Source: Gammaproteobacteria bacterium
GTDB taxonomy: Bacteria; Pseudomonadota; Gammaproteobacteria; Pseudomonadales; Azotimanducaceae_A
DNA: 64,000 nt
Reading direction: 5' to 3'
Assembly (NCBI GenBank): GCA_012960755.1
Contig: DUAT01000039.1
Location: 64,864 to 128,863 of the forward strand
The notes beneath the pieces were generated by a model. That model saw nothing but the letters and a program-made list of their open reading frames with translations, ran no database searches and was not told where the DNA came from. Position numbers and translations under genes: made by a program. Below are positions 52,566 to 61,312 of the stretch, piece by piece. Numbering within the stretch: position 1 is the stretch's first letter; every line of letters begins with the position of its first letter.

Positions 52566-53208
52566 TCAGGGAGCCGTAATCGATTTGATGATGGCTTCCT
52601 TTAGATTGATTGATACCAGAAAGGAATCGACGTTAACTTTTTCATTAGTGCCATGAATTCCATTCGCATTTTCTAACTCAACAAAAAACCCGGCACAAGG
52701 GGATGAGAGTTCATCACGATGCCGCCTTCACCCAACATAAATTCAAAGCTAAGGCCCTTGCGCTTGAAATGTTCAACGATTTTCACCGCGCCCTCATAGC
52801 CCATGACTTGTTATCAACCGCACCCCTGCCAAGCACAAAGCCATCTTTCACTTCACCTGAATAGGGTTCGAAATCCCAATCATCTTCCGTTCCTGGCTCA
52901 ACGGGCACCACATCGTAGTGCGCATCGATCAAAACGGGCCGCAGTGAGTCATCTGACCCGGCCCATTTGAAGATCAAACTGTAGTCATTGATCACGGTGA
53001 CTTCTAATTCACTAAACACGCGCGGATAGGTTTTGCGAAGAAATTCGAGAAATTGATCGAAAGCTTCAACATCAAATTTCCTCGGGTCCTCGTGACTCAC
53101 CGTCTTGATTTGAATCGCTTGTGAAAGGTGTTGCACCTCTATGGGTGACTCATCGGAAAAACACAATGAAGTCGTTAGCAGACAAACAAGAAATACAGCT
53201 TTCCTCAC
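52566..53208 (-). pseudogene. M20-family peptidase, internally deleted and frameshifted
   Basis: An intact signal peptide and N-terminus (to LIDAHYDVVPVEPGTEDDW and VLGRGAVDNK, the metal-site region) are followed at about 52800 by a jump. Another frame resumes with GYEGAVKIVEHFKRKGLSFEF and FMLGEGGIV and stops at SHPLVPGFLLS. A third piece, ENANGIHGTNEKVNVDSF, matches the family's C-terminus and ends at 52566. Relatives (PM20D1-like, ~480-500 residues) need about 1450 bases; 643 remain. At least two deletions have occurred. The start overlaps the upstream VOC gene (ATGA), a trace of a former operon. Confidence 0.85.
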
Positions 53209-53903
53209 CCGGCTTCAACCTGGATTTTCACAGGCGGCGTATTGTCAACGGAATACAATAAATCTTCGTCGGGCGCGGCTAGCATTGCACCGTACACGGC
53301 CTCGGGATATCGCATGTGCGGTCCTGGCGCATCGACACCCGGCTGGGATACACCACCCGATTCATCTTCATACTCCTGGGGTTTACGAAACCTCGCCAGC
53401 TCTCCCTCGGTAATACCTAACAGATCGACTACTTCAGGGTCTACCCATAGCTGGTTGTCTATAGGTTCATTCGAATAAGACAATTCCAGTGTGATGTTTT
53501 CAAGGCCGGCAAAATAAATTGACCGACATAGCCCATGCTCAATGGGTCCCAGCACGGGTACGCCTTTTGACCGCAACCTATCCCGCATTGCCATCAGTTC
53601 TGCATCATTACTGACTTTAAAGGCAAGGTGTTGCATAGTGCCGGGCGCACAATTTGCGCCTGCATTACCTGCATGTGAAACGCCCAGTGCGGGCTCGATT
53701 TTGGCAATGTCAGGGTTGTGAACAAAGGCGATAGAGCTTTCATCATTCAAACGTAGAAATGCATGAAAGGTGTTCTCCACGCCATGCATCCAGTACAGCG
53801 CCTGAAGTTCCATACCCAATTTCTCTGTGAAATATTCAATTTGGGCCTTCATGTCGCCGGTACAGATTGCAAGGTGGTGCAGACCTTCTACTTTATTCAT
53901 CAC
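53205..53903 (-). CDS. VOC-family (glyoxalase/extradiol dioxygenase fold) protein
   Basis: The 232-residue protein has the metal ligands of the VOC superfamily: His in VEGLHHLAICTGD, His in MQHLAFKV and Glu in ITLELSYS, with the YFTEKLGMEL helix between. It could be a dioxygenase, isomerase or lyase on a small organic compound; the substrate is unknown. A C-terminal Pro-rich tail (~60 residues) is specific. It was the leading gene of an operon with the now broken M20 peptidase. Confidence 0.85.
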   Translation of the reverse strand: MMNKVEGLHHLAICTGDMKAQIEYFTEKLGMELQALYWMHGVENTFHAFLRLNDESSIAFVHNPDIAKIEPALGVSHAGNAGANCAPGTMQHLAFKVSNDAELMAMRDRLRSKGVPVLGPIEHGLCRSIYFAGLENITLELSYSNEPIDNQLWVDPEVVDLLGITEGELARFRKPQEYEDESGGVSQPGVDAPGPHMRYPEAVYGAMLAAPDEDLLYSVDNTPPVKIQVEAG

Positions 53904-54158
53904 ACGTCTCCTTTATTAGTAACACCTACTCTATCACCGTGCCAGAAACCAGAACAACACCATTTTTCAACCAGATCCAACTTACATCATGATTAACTGA
54001 AAGCCTTTTCTGGGCAGATTCTTCCGCTTGTAGATCAATCCGGGTCTTTACACAGCCCTGTTGAATTCATATTTTATACAGTTGACTCAAAATTAATCAC
54101 GTTATCTGACATTTAACACAGCGGTAATGGCACATCCGCAGTGATCACCGGAGTAATC

Positions 54159-55046
54159 ATGTCAAGTAAAAGCATAGAACAGAGACATTCAGAAACAGCA
54201 CTATTTGCCACCATCTGCAGGGCAGTCGCTGCACTGGATGCAAAGAGCGAGACAAAAGACTTTCTAGCGATTAACTTCTTACCTGCCAAGGTCAGATTCT
54301 TCATCAAGTTTGACTGGGTCCGAAAAAATTTCAAAGCAAAGAATCAGAAAATGACACCGGGAGCATATGAATACCTAATTGCCAGAACCGCATATTTTGA
54401 CGAGAGGTTCAAAGCGGGCTTGAAAAATGTCCCTCAGATCGTCTTGTTGGGTTCAGGTTATGACACCAGAACTTATCGTTTCGCCAATCTGAACAATTCT
54501 ACAAAGATCTATGAACTGGATGCGCCAACAACGCAAGAAAGAAAACTAAAACACCTCCACAAGGCCAAGATCGATGTTCCTGACAACGTCACTATGATTC
54601 CGATCAATTTCAACAAGGGCTCGATTGTAGAAGCACTAAAAAACCAGGGTTATAACGACGCTACGAGTACACTTATTCTCTGGGAAGGAGTTTCAATGTA
54701 TCTTGAGCCGAAAGCGGTTGAAGCGATACTGGACTTTGTTTCCGGCAGCGACAAAAACACGATCGTATTTGATTACATCACTACAGTCACTGAGGACAAC
54801 ATTGACAGCCTTTACGGTGTTAAAGATTTTATGGAAACCTGGATCAAGCACCGTGAGGGTGAACCGTTCAGATTTTCCGTCGAGGAGCAAACAATAGAAC
54901 GTTTGTTAAACCAGCACGGATTGAAACTGATCGACAGCATGGATAGCATTGATATGCACAATGCCTATCTGTCAAAAGAACATGACCAGATCACGGGGTT
55001 TTTTAGATTCGCCGTTGCAGCGACACCTCCTGCATCAAAAAGCTAA
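54159..55046 (+). CDS. SAM-dependent methyltransferase, leucine-carboxyl-methyltransferase (PF04072) type
   Basis: The 295-residue protein has the family's SAM motif IVLLGSGYDTRTYR, ELDAPTTQERK just after it, and IPINFNKGS, followed by LILWEGVSMYLEP. Bacterial members (TIGR00027 group) methylate unknown O- or C-acceptors, sometimes in polyketide or lipid pathways. I start at the ATG at 54159, with GGAG six bases upstream; an in-frame GTG at 54141 is weaker. It is divergent from the VOC gene over a 255-base gap in which I recognise nothing. Confidence 0.88.
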   Translation: MSSKSIEQRHSETALFATICRAVAALDAKSETKDFLAINFLPAKVRFFIKFDWVRKNFKAKNQKMTPGAYEYLIARTAYFDERFKAGLKNVPQIVLLGSGYDTRTYRFANLNNSTKIYELDAPTTQERKLKHLHKAKIDVPDNVTMIPINFNKGSIVEALKNQGYNDATSTLILWEGVSMYLEPKAVEAILDFVSGSDKNTIVFDYITTVTEDNIDSLYGVKDFMETWIKHREGEPFRFSVEEQTIERLLNQHGLKLIDSMDSIDMHNAYLSKEHDQITGFFRFAVAATPPASKS

Positions 55047-55103
55047 AACGCCAGTAAAGGATACAGACTGTGTGAAAAAAGCGGCGACCAGGAGACCCCG
55101 GCA

Positions 55104-55544
55104 CTAGACATTCACAATCAGCTCTTCCAATCCCCTAACGAAGTGGTTGGGTTCCCACTTCGGTATTGCAGACTTCACGGAAAGATTTGGATATTGTTCG
55201 AGCAACGTTTCTATTGCCAGACGTGCTTCGAGGCGAGCGAGTTCGGCGCCAAGGCAAAGATGGATACCATGGCCAAATAAGACGTGACTGATCTTCTTCC
55301 GTGTTATGTCAAACTCATCTGGCCGATTGTTTGCACCAGGGTCACGATTAGCAGCGGCATAACAGATAGTCACTGTTTGATGTTTCTTTATACTCGTGCC
55401 GTAAAATTTCATATCTTCCATCGCAATCCGTATCAAAAATTGCACCGGTGACTCAAAACGCAGGCTTTCCTCCACCGCATTGGCTATGAATTGAGGTTCT
55501 TCCCCGAATTCCGAAGGTAAGTTTCTGCCAGCAACCTGAAATTC
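55104..55544 (-). pseudogene. Cytochrome P450, C-terminal remnant
   Basis: The last ~145 residues of a P450 remain: AVEESLRFESPVQF with the ExxR motif, the meander ANRDPGANNRPDEFD, and the heme-thiolate loop FGHGIHLCLGAELARLE. About 270 N-terminal residues are gone. In this frame a stop at 55545-55547 ends the open stretch, and the homology fades there, where a DUF222/HNH gene begins on the other strand. It is only a distant relative of the intact P450 at 56487-57809, so it is not a recent duplicate of it. Confidence 0.85.
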
Positions 55545-56469
55545 TCACGCTCTGCATCCTCAACACCGTACCGCATCACAGGTTGATGACTATTGTCGCC
55601 AGCTTCGCAATACCAACCGCTGTCTCTCGACCCCCGATGCCAATAGACTCCACAAAACCAGATACTTGAGCTGCAGCCACCAGGCTGATGGAGGTTCAAC
55701 GATTCACATTGAACTACCCAGGGAGCAGGCGGACCTGATAATGAAAGCCATTGAGATTGCAGGGATTGAGCTAGATAACAATGAGGATCATGCCCAGTTG
55801 AAAGATGATTCGTATTTCGCGAAACAGGCGGATGCATTGATGGCCATTGTTCAAAGTTATCTTGGTGGTGGCAGTGATAATGTCACCAGTACCGCAGATC
55901 ACTATCAGGTGGTGGTTCATGTTGATGAGGCAGCATTGAGTGACGAAGCCGGAAAGAGTGACTTGCCAGTGGAGTCAGCACGAAGAATTGTTTGTGATAG
56001 CAGTGTGATCGCGGTAACAGAAGATGCCAACGGCGAACCGTTAAATGTCGGACGAAAGCACAGAGTCGTATCACCACCCTTGAAACGGGCTTTGTTATCA
56101 AGGGATCGTTGTTGCCGGTTCCCGGGATGTACTCATGACAAATGGCTGCACGCGCACCATGTGAAGCACTGGGTCGATGGTGGTGAAACCAGCCTGGCAA
56201 ATACGATGTTAATATGCAGCAAGCATCATCGTTTACTGCATGAAGGTGAGTTTACGATTCACAAGGACTTCGAGGACAAGTGGTACTTCCGCAACAACAC
56301 TGGGAAGATCATTCCTGAGGCACCTGCGGTCAAGGCGATTGATTATGACGATGACGAAATTGACTTTGAAACAGCACTAGCAATTTTACTGAAACAGAAA
56401 AATCCGCCACGTGGCGGAACTGAATCAGACACACCACTGCAACCTACGGGTGATCACACCGCGCCTTAA
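55540..56469 (+). pseudogene. DUF222/HNH endonuclease (13E12-type), 5'-truncated
   Basis: From 55540 the frame is open and encodes the second half of a DUF222 domain (TASQVDDYCRQLRN, then LHKTRYLSCSHQADGGSTIHI) and a C-terminal HNH nuclease site (CRFPGCTHDKWLHAHHVKHWVDGG, then TSLANTMLICSKHHRLLHEG). Full relatives have ~420-500 residues; about 310 remain. There is no credible start: the first candidates are TTG codons, and a stop stands at 55537. Such genes are repeated in many genomes and behave like accessory elements. It faces away from the P450 remnant, and both are cut at the same place. Confidence 0.8.
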
Positions 56470-56486
56470 TCGGACTGTTGTATCAT

Positions 56487-57809
56487 CTAACCCGGAATCC
56501 TTACCGGTAATTCGCGAATCCCGTGAATAAAGTGTGAACGCAGGTAGACCGGATCGCCGACGACTTCGATTTTGGGAAATCGTTTTACGATTTCTTCCCA
56601 GAGTACGGTGAGTTGCATCTCTCCCAGGCGATTGCCGACGCAGCGGTGAATGCCGTAGCCAAATGACAGGTGCTTTCTGGGGTTTTCACGGTCGATAATA
56701 AACTGGTTGGCATTTTCTATTTCTGTCTCGTCCCGGTTACCGGAGATATACCACATGACAACCTTATCACCGGCTTTGATCAGCTTGCCGCTCAATTCAA
56801 CATCCTGCATCGCAGTTCTGCACATATGAGCCACCGGGGACTGCCAGCGAATAATCTCCGGCACCATTTTGGGGATGAGTTCCGGCGACTGCATCAGTTT
56901 TGCATACTGCTCAGGGTGTTGATGTAGTGCAAGAACGCCCCCGGTAATTGAGTTACGTGTTGTGTCGTTGCCACCCACAATCAACAGCAGCATGTTGCCA
57001 AGGAATTCATTGGGGGTCATATCCTTGGTTGATTCACCATGCACCAGGCTGGAAATCAGGTCGTCACCGACTTCTGTTCTCGCCGCTCTTTCCTTCCAGA
57101 CTGCATCAAAGTACTCGAAACATTTCCATAACTCCTGGAAACCTTCTGCCGGGGTTTCAAAGAAATCAGGATTGCTAAGGTTCTCCACCGTGTCTGACCA
57201 ATGAATCAGTTTATGACGGTCTTCCTGGGGCACATCAAAAATCGTAGCCAGCATCTGTCCGGTTAACTCAACTGAAACTTCCCGTACCCAATTGAACTCC
57301 TTATTTCTTGGCAGATTGTCAAGAATCGTTCCCGCCCGCTCCTGGATCAGTGACTTCAGTTCCTGAATACGCTTTGGCGTGAAAGATGGAGTGACAACCA
57401 TTCGCTGTTCATCATGTTTTGGTGGATCCTGCATAATAAACATGGGTAAATAAAAGGGAGAATCTGACGACGGCGCCTCGGTGGGGCGGCCACCCATTCG
57501 AATACCACCGTTATCAATGTCCGACGAGAAAATCTCGTGGTGAGTATCGATGTACATGATGTCCCTGTAGCTGGTAGCGGACCAGTAGGGACCAAACATA
57601 CTTTCACTGGTGTAGTGCAGCGGGTCTTCTTTTCGAAGTCGCTCAAAATAGGGCCAGAACCGGTCGCTCTCGAACAATGAGGGATGTGACGGGTCCAGCT
57701 TTTCGAGAGGTATGGAATAGGGATCAACATCCACGTCGATCGCCCACTTTGCCTGGGCTTCCTTATTACTCAGCCTTATCTCTTCCTCTTGATTGTCAAT
57801 TTCAGTCAT
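56487..57809 (-). CDS. Cytochrome P450, CYP153-like alkane hydroxylase
   Basis: This complete 440-residue P450 has the oxygen-binding helix GGNDTTRNSITGG, ExxR in EIIRWQSPV and the heme loop LSFGYGIHRCVGNRLGEMQL with Cys390. The I-helix and the sequence FIMQDPPKHDEQR are typical of CYP153, terminal hydroxylases of medium-chain alkanes and fatty acids; the family assignment is from memory of these motifs. No ferredoxin or ferredoxin reductase gene is adjacent, so partners must be encoded elsewhere. It may be regulated through the palindrome at 57876-57894. Confidence 0.88.
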   Translation of the reverse strand: MTEIDNQEEEIRLSNKEAQAKWAIDVDVDPYSIPLEKLDPSHPSLFESDRFWPYFERLRKEDPLHYTSESMFGPYWSATSYRDIMYIDTHHEIFSSDIDNGGIRMGGRPTEAPSSDSPFYLPMFIMQDPPKHDEQRMVVTPSFTPKRIQELKSLIQERAGTILDNLPRNKEFNWVREVSVELTGQMLATIFDVPQEDRHKLIHWSDTVENLSNPDFFETPAEGFQELWKCFEYFDAVWKERAARTEVGDDLISSLVHGESTKDMTPNEFLGNMLLLIVGGNDTTRNSITGGVLALHQHPEQYAKLMQSPELIPKMVPEIIRWQSPVAHMCRTAMQDVELSGKLIKAGDKVVMWYISGNRDETEIENANQFIIDRENPRKHLSFGYGIHRCVGNRLGEMQLTVLWEEIVKRFPKIEVVGDPVYLRSHFIHGIRELPVRIPG

Positions 57810-57875
57810 ATCTGACTCCTGCTACTGCTATTCAGTTTCTGTACTGTTTAACTTCGGTACTTGTTTAGGTCTATG

Positions 57876-57894
57876 GTTCTACACATGTTAGAAC
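57876..57894. promoter_or_regulatory. Palindrome upstream of the P450 gene
   Basis: GTTCTA (57876-57881) and TAGAAC (57889-57894) form inverted arms around seven bases, 67 bases upstream of the P450 start in the divergent gap to the DUF1330 gene. It may be an operator, but no regulator gene lies nearby to support it. Confidence 0.3.
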
Positions 57895-58041
57895 AGTAGA
57901 TCACGCATGACTATATCAGGAGCGAACCAGAACTAACCAGAACTGAACCTGCCCCAGTGCATCCTCCACCCAGGTTGACTTCACATCGGCTTTACATAAC
58001 AGTGTTGGATTTCAAAACAGGTGGGAATAAGCCGGGGAAAT

Positions 58042-58344
58042 ATGATGAGTCACTACCTTGTAGCCCAGATAGATATCGTTGATCGTGACGAATACAGCAA
58101 GTACGAAGCCGGGTTCCTCGATATTTTTTCAAAATACGAAGGGAAAATGCTGGCTGTGGATGAGCAACCGAACCTCCTTGAAGGCAATTGGCCTTTCACT
58201 CGAACGGTGCTGGTGGAGTTTCCCAGCAGTGAAGCAGCATTGGACTGGTATCAGTCAGACGAGTATCAAAACCTGGCAAAACACCGATTCGCCAGCAGTA
58301 GTGCAAATATCGTCATGTTGAAGAGTCTGGATTTGCCCCTTTGA
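58042..58344 (+). CDS. DUF1330 protein
   Basis: The 100-residue ferredoxin-like fold protein has the DUF1330 pattern: YLVAQIDIVDRDEYSKYEAGF at the start, an RTVLVEFPSSEAALDWYQSDEYQ helix-strand, and a late SANIVMLKSLDL. The family has no proven activity; members resemble dimeric alpha-beta barrel monooxygenases and isomerases. I start at the ATG at 58042, with GGGGAAA upstream. It is 10 bases ahead of the phosphodiesterase gene and probably co-transcribed. Confidence 0.9.
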   Translation: MMSHYLVAQIDIVDRDEYSKYEAGFLDIFSKYEGKMLAVDEQPNLLEGNWPFTRTVLVEFPSSEAALDWYQSDEYQNLAKHRFASSSANIVMLKSLDLPL

Positions 58345-58354
58345 GAGAAGTGCT

Positions 58355-59596
58355 TTGAACAACCATATGGGCCCAGTGCAATTCCTTTTTCGTCGGGCTG
58401 TACTGCTAGTACTGATCCTGGCATCCCTCATTCCAGTAGCCAGCCAGGGGCAGGAACCTATCGTGATTGTGCTGTCCTGGGATGGGATGCGCCATGACTA
58501 TCCTGACTTCGGCGATTTCCCGGGACTGAAAAGGGTCGAAGAAGAAGGCATACGGGCACAGTCACTGATTCCGGTCTACCCATCGAGCACATTCCCGGGA
58601 CACGTATCACTTGCAACCGGAGCGGCCCCGGGTGTTCACGGTATTCTGGATAACAGTTTCTATGATCGCAAAAAGGGCAGCTACTCCTACGACAGTGATG
58701 CAAACTGGATCGACGCTGAACCAGTGTGGATCGCCGCAGAGCGACAGGGCGTGAAGGCAGCCACCTTCTTCTGGGTCGGCTCGGAAACCGACTGGCACCA
58801 ACAGGGTACAAGCTATCGTATAGCCCCATTTAACGCATCTACACCCGAGAATGAAAAGGTCGACCAGATCATTCAGTGGCTTGACCTTGTGGAAGCGAAA
58901 CGCCCACGACTTATCATGTCCTATTGGAGCGGCACAGACGGCACCGCCCATCGTAAAGGTCCGAATCATCCTGATATCGTTCGAGTGATAAAAGAACAGG
59001 ATAAACAACTGCAACGTTTGCTCGCCGCAGTTGATCAACGCGAACTCTGGCCGCGCACCACACTGATGATTGTCAGTGACCATGGTATGACAGCCGTGTC
59101 GCATTCAGTTGAAGTAGAAACTGCTTTGGAAAACGCTGGGTTCGATGTTCGGATCGTTGGGGGAGATTCTGTTCAGCATCTGTTTCTTGCTGATATGAAA
59201 GACCAGGACCAGGTACTTGAAATATTAAAAAAGAAGAAACAGATTAAAGTCTACAGGCAATCAGAACTGCCAGAATCATTCCAATTCGTGCATCCAGACC
59301 GGATTGGTGACGTTATCGTGACGACCAATCCACCATATTCATTACGCCGATCAAACTCACTGTTAAAAAGCACACAGGATCTGATTGCGAACCTGATGGA
59401 CTGGAACGTGGGCTTACATGGCTACTCACCCACGCATCCAGATATGGCGGGAATTTTTCTCGCAATGGGTAACGGGGTTAACAAAAGTAAGCTGGGACCT
59501 GTACACCAATTGAATGTCGCGCCAACAATCACTTCATTGCTGGGGATCGAAGCTCCTCTGGATGCAAAAGCGCCACCCATCTCGCTGACTGATTAG
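58355..59596 (+). CDS. Ectonucleotide pyrophosphatase/phosphodiesterase-like (alkaline phosphatase superfamily)
   Basis: The 413-residue exported protein has a signal helix near residues 12-32, then the NPP core: a metal Asp in LSWDGMRHD, the nucleophile Thr in YPSSTFPGHVSLATG, SYWSGTDGTAHRKGP, and IVSDHGM with metal ligands. NPP enzymes hydrolyse phosphodiester or pyrophosphate bonds of nucleotides or phospholipids in the periplasm; the substrate here is open. I kept the TTG at 58355, because GAGAAG stands four bases upstream; the ATG at 58367 would cut the signal by only four residues. Confidence 0.88.
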   Translation: MNNHMGPVQFLFRRAVLLVLILASLIPVASQGQEPIVIVLSWDGMRHDYPDFGDFPGLKRVEEEGIRAQSLIPVYPSSTFPGHVSLATGAAPGVHGILDNSFYDRKKGSYSYDSDANWIDAEPVWIAAERQGVKAATFFWVGSETDWHQQGTSYRIAPFNASTPENEKVDQIIQWLDLVEAKRPRLIMSYWSGTDGTAHRKGPNHPDIVRVIKEQDKQLQRLLAAVDQRELWPRTTLMIVSDHGMTAVSHSVEVETALENAGFDVRIVGGDSVQHLFLADMKDQDQVLEILKKKKQIKVYRQSELPESFQFVHPDRIGDVIVTTNPPYSLRRSNSLLKSTQDLIANLMDWNVGLHGYSPTHPDMAGIFLAMGNGVNKSKLGPVHQLNVAPTITSLLGIEAPLDAKAPPISLTD

Positions 59597-59604
59597 AAAC
59601 CGAA

Positions 59605-59964
59605 TTAATGATCATGCCCGTGAGGGCGGGCATCAAACTCCCGGGTTCGATGCTGGATTTCCTGTTCTGAACAAAGCGCCTTCTGGGCGACGATATCGGT
59701 CAATGCCGCTAGAAAATGATCAAAATACTGATACTCTTCTGTTTCCGTTGATGACTCATCCGTTTCCGTTGACTCACCCTGCCCGATTCTATGAATCAAA
59801 CAGGCCCGAAACTCATCCCAGTCAAATTCACCCTGTTCGCACAACACGCGGGCCATGCCAAACGCCCGGCTCTGCCAGGGTGCTTCAAATATCACTTCAC
59901 CGTTTGCCATCGGGGGTGCGGCTTTACCTGCAAGAGGCATTTCTTCCGGATCGGTACTAACCAT
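59605..59964 (-). CDS. Nitrile hydratase accessory protein (P14K/NhlE-like activator)
   Basis: The 119-residue protein has the beta-subunit-like accessory pattern: NGEVIFEAPWQSRAFGMARVL, then FDWDEFRACLIHRIG and YQYFDHFLAALTDIVAQK. It ends in a His-rich DARPHGHDH tail. In cobalt-type systems such accessory proteins form a complex with the alpha subunit and help insert cobalt and oxidise the cysteines. It overlaps the alpha-subunit gene by eight bases and ends the operon. Confidence 0.88.
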   Translation of the reverse strand: MVSTDPEEMPLAGKAAPPMANGEVIFEAPWQSRAFGMARVLCEQGEFDWDEFRACLIHRIGQGESTETDESSTETEEYQYFDHFLAALTDIVAQKALCSEQEIQHRTREFDARPHGHDH

Positions 59965-60550
59965 CGAGATGCGCCACGCCGATCATCGAGTCCCGGGTTA
60001 CAAGTGCAGCCAAAGCCTCCTGATCCATGTGGTCAGTATTCGGCGGCTGCATTGGCAACACCATATAACGAACTTCAGCGCTGGAGTCCCACACCCTGAT
60101 TTCAATTTCTTCGTCCAGCGCCAGGCCCATTTCCGCCAACAGTTTCCTGGGTTCGCGTACAATTCTTGACCGGTACGCCGGGTCCTTGTACCACCTGGGT
60201 GGTAATCCCAAAACGGCCCACGGATAACAGGAACAAAGTGTGCATACGACAGCATTGTGAACTGTCGGGGTATTTTCCACGACCACCAGTTTCTGCACCT
60301 CGCCACCTTCCAGATCGTAATCCGCAATGGCTGCAGTACCGTCAGCTAATAATCTCTTTTTGAAGTCACTCTCTTTCCATGCCCGGGCAACGATTCGTGC
60401 ACCATTTAGCGGACCCACTCTTTCACTGTATCTGGCGATGACCTCGTCGACATCCTCGGGCTTCAGCAACCCCTTTTCCATCAGTATTGCTTCCAACGCC
60501 TCTGCCCTGATCGCCTGGGGTTCTTGTTTGTGATCATGATCGTCACTCAC
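59957..60550 (-). CDS. nthA: Nitrile hydratase subunit alpha, cobalt-type
   Basis: The 197-residue protein carries the metal site VCTLCSCYPW (Cys103, Cys106, Ser107, Cys108), where the Thr marks the cobalt type. Other family segments are GAPIVARAWK-like, VVVENTP and LGLPPRWYKDPAYR. It hydrates nitriles to amides as an alpha-beta heterodimer, with the ligand cysteines oxidised after translation. I start at the GTG at 60550, in a GTGA overlap with nthB; in-frame upstream codons lie inside nthB. Confidence 0.95.
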   Translation of the reverse strand: MSDDHDHKQEPQAIRAEALEAILMEKGLLKPEDVDEVIARYSERVGPLNGARIVARAWKESDFKKRLLADGTAAIADYDLEGGEVQKLVVVENTPTVHNAVVCTLCSCYPWAVLGLPPRWYKDPAYRSRIVREPRKLLAEMGLALDEEIEIRVWDSSAEVRYMVLPMQPPNTDHMDQEALAALVTRDSMIGVAHLDG

Positions 60551-61221
60551 ATCGATTCCTCCATTATGTAGGGTTCGAACAAATCCAGATTGATTTTCAC
60601 GTTCTCCGCCTCGTCTCCCCAAAGTTCATTACCGGTAAACTGTACTGTGTACAAATGCTGTGGATCTTCGCCCTGGCCATGTGCGTTGGTATCAGGATAG
60701 ACCCAACCCTGATGCCAGGTAACTACAGTTCCAACTTTATCGCGTGCATAGGCAGGCAATCGGGTATGACCAGGTTTGCCCACCGCACTTGTTCGTACCC
60801 GTTGCCCGGTATGAAACAGCGGGTTCGAGACATCACGCTGCGAGCCATCATACGCCGGAATTTCCCCTAACGGGTCAGGGTCGGGTCGGGGGCGAGCGGC
60901 AACCAGGTCTGTGCTGTCACCCCCTAATTGCTGAACTTTACGGTTGATCTCATCCTGGGTCACAATGCCTGCTTCAACCAGACCCGTCTCAATACCCCCC
61001 AACCAGCGGCCATAGTAACCATGGGTCAAGTAAGCTTCCGGATCTATGCGTTCAATCAAATGCCTGAAACGGTCGGTGCTGTACCAGGCGCCTGCAATGG
61101 ACGCGCCACGCAGAAAGGAAAAAACCTTCGCCTCCCAGAGATTGTGAAAAACAGGTTCATTCGTTTCCCTGACTACAGGTCCGTAGCCGGGTTTACCACC
61201 CAGATCGTGAATACCATCCAT
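60547..61221 (-). CDS. nthB: Nitrile hydratase subunit beta
   Basis: The 224-residue protein opens MDGIHDLGGKPGYGPV and has FHNLWEAKVFSFLRGA, YLTHGYYGRWLGGIE, and a C-terminal SH3-like barrel (RLPAYARDKVGTVVTWHQGW, HLYTVQFTGNELWG), all typical of the beta subunit. The operon order is beta, alpha, accessory, as in cobalt-type systems. No amidase gene follows in the window, so the amide product must be handled elsewhere. Confidence 0.95.
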   Translation of the reverse strand: MDGIHDLGGKPGYGPVVRETNEPVFHNLWEAKVFSFLRGASIAGAWYSTDRFRHLIERIDPEAYLTHGYYGRWLGGIETGLVEAGIVTQDEINRKVQQLGGDSTDLVAARPRPDPDPLGEIPAYDGSQRDVSNPLFHTGQRVRTSAVGKPGHTRLPAYARDKVGTVVTWHQGWVYPDTNAHGQGEDPQHLYTVQFTGNELWGDEAENVKINLDLFEPYIMEESM

Positions 61222-61312
61222 CTAAGTCAAATCCCCCTGATCGCGTGCAGGGATTCTACTATTTATTGAATAGATTATCCCAGACCGGTGACAACCTATC
61301 TGTGAAGGCTCA

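Noticed and set aside
52020..55540. A simple inversion between the two back-to-back joins as the cause of both truncations.
   Set aside because: All four partial genes are 3' halves; inverting the segment would not rebuild any gene, so two deletions fit better.
57915..57945. AACCAGAACT direct repeat before the DUF1330 gene.
   Set aside because: Only two short copies in A/C-rich sequence; likely chance.
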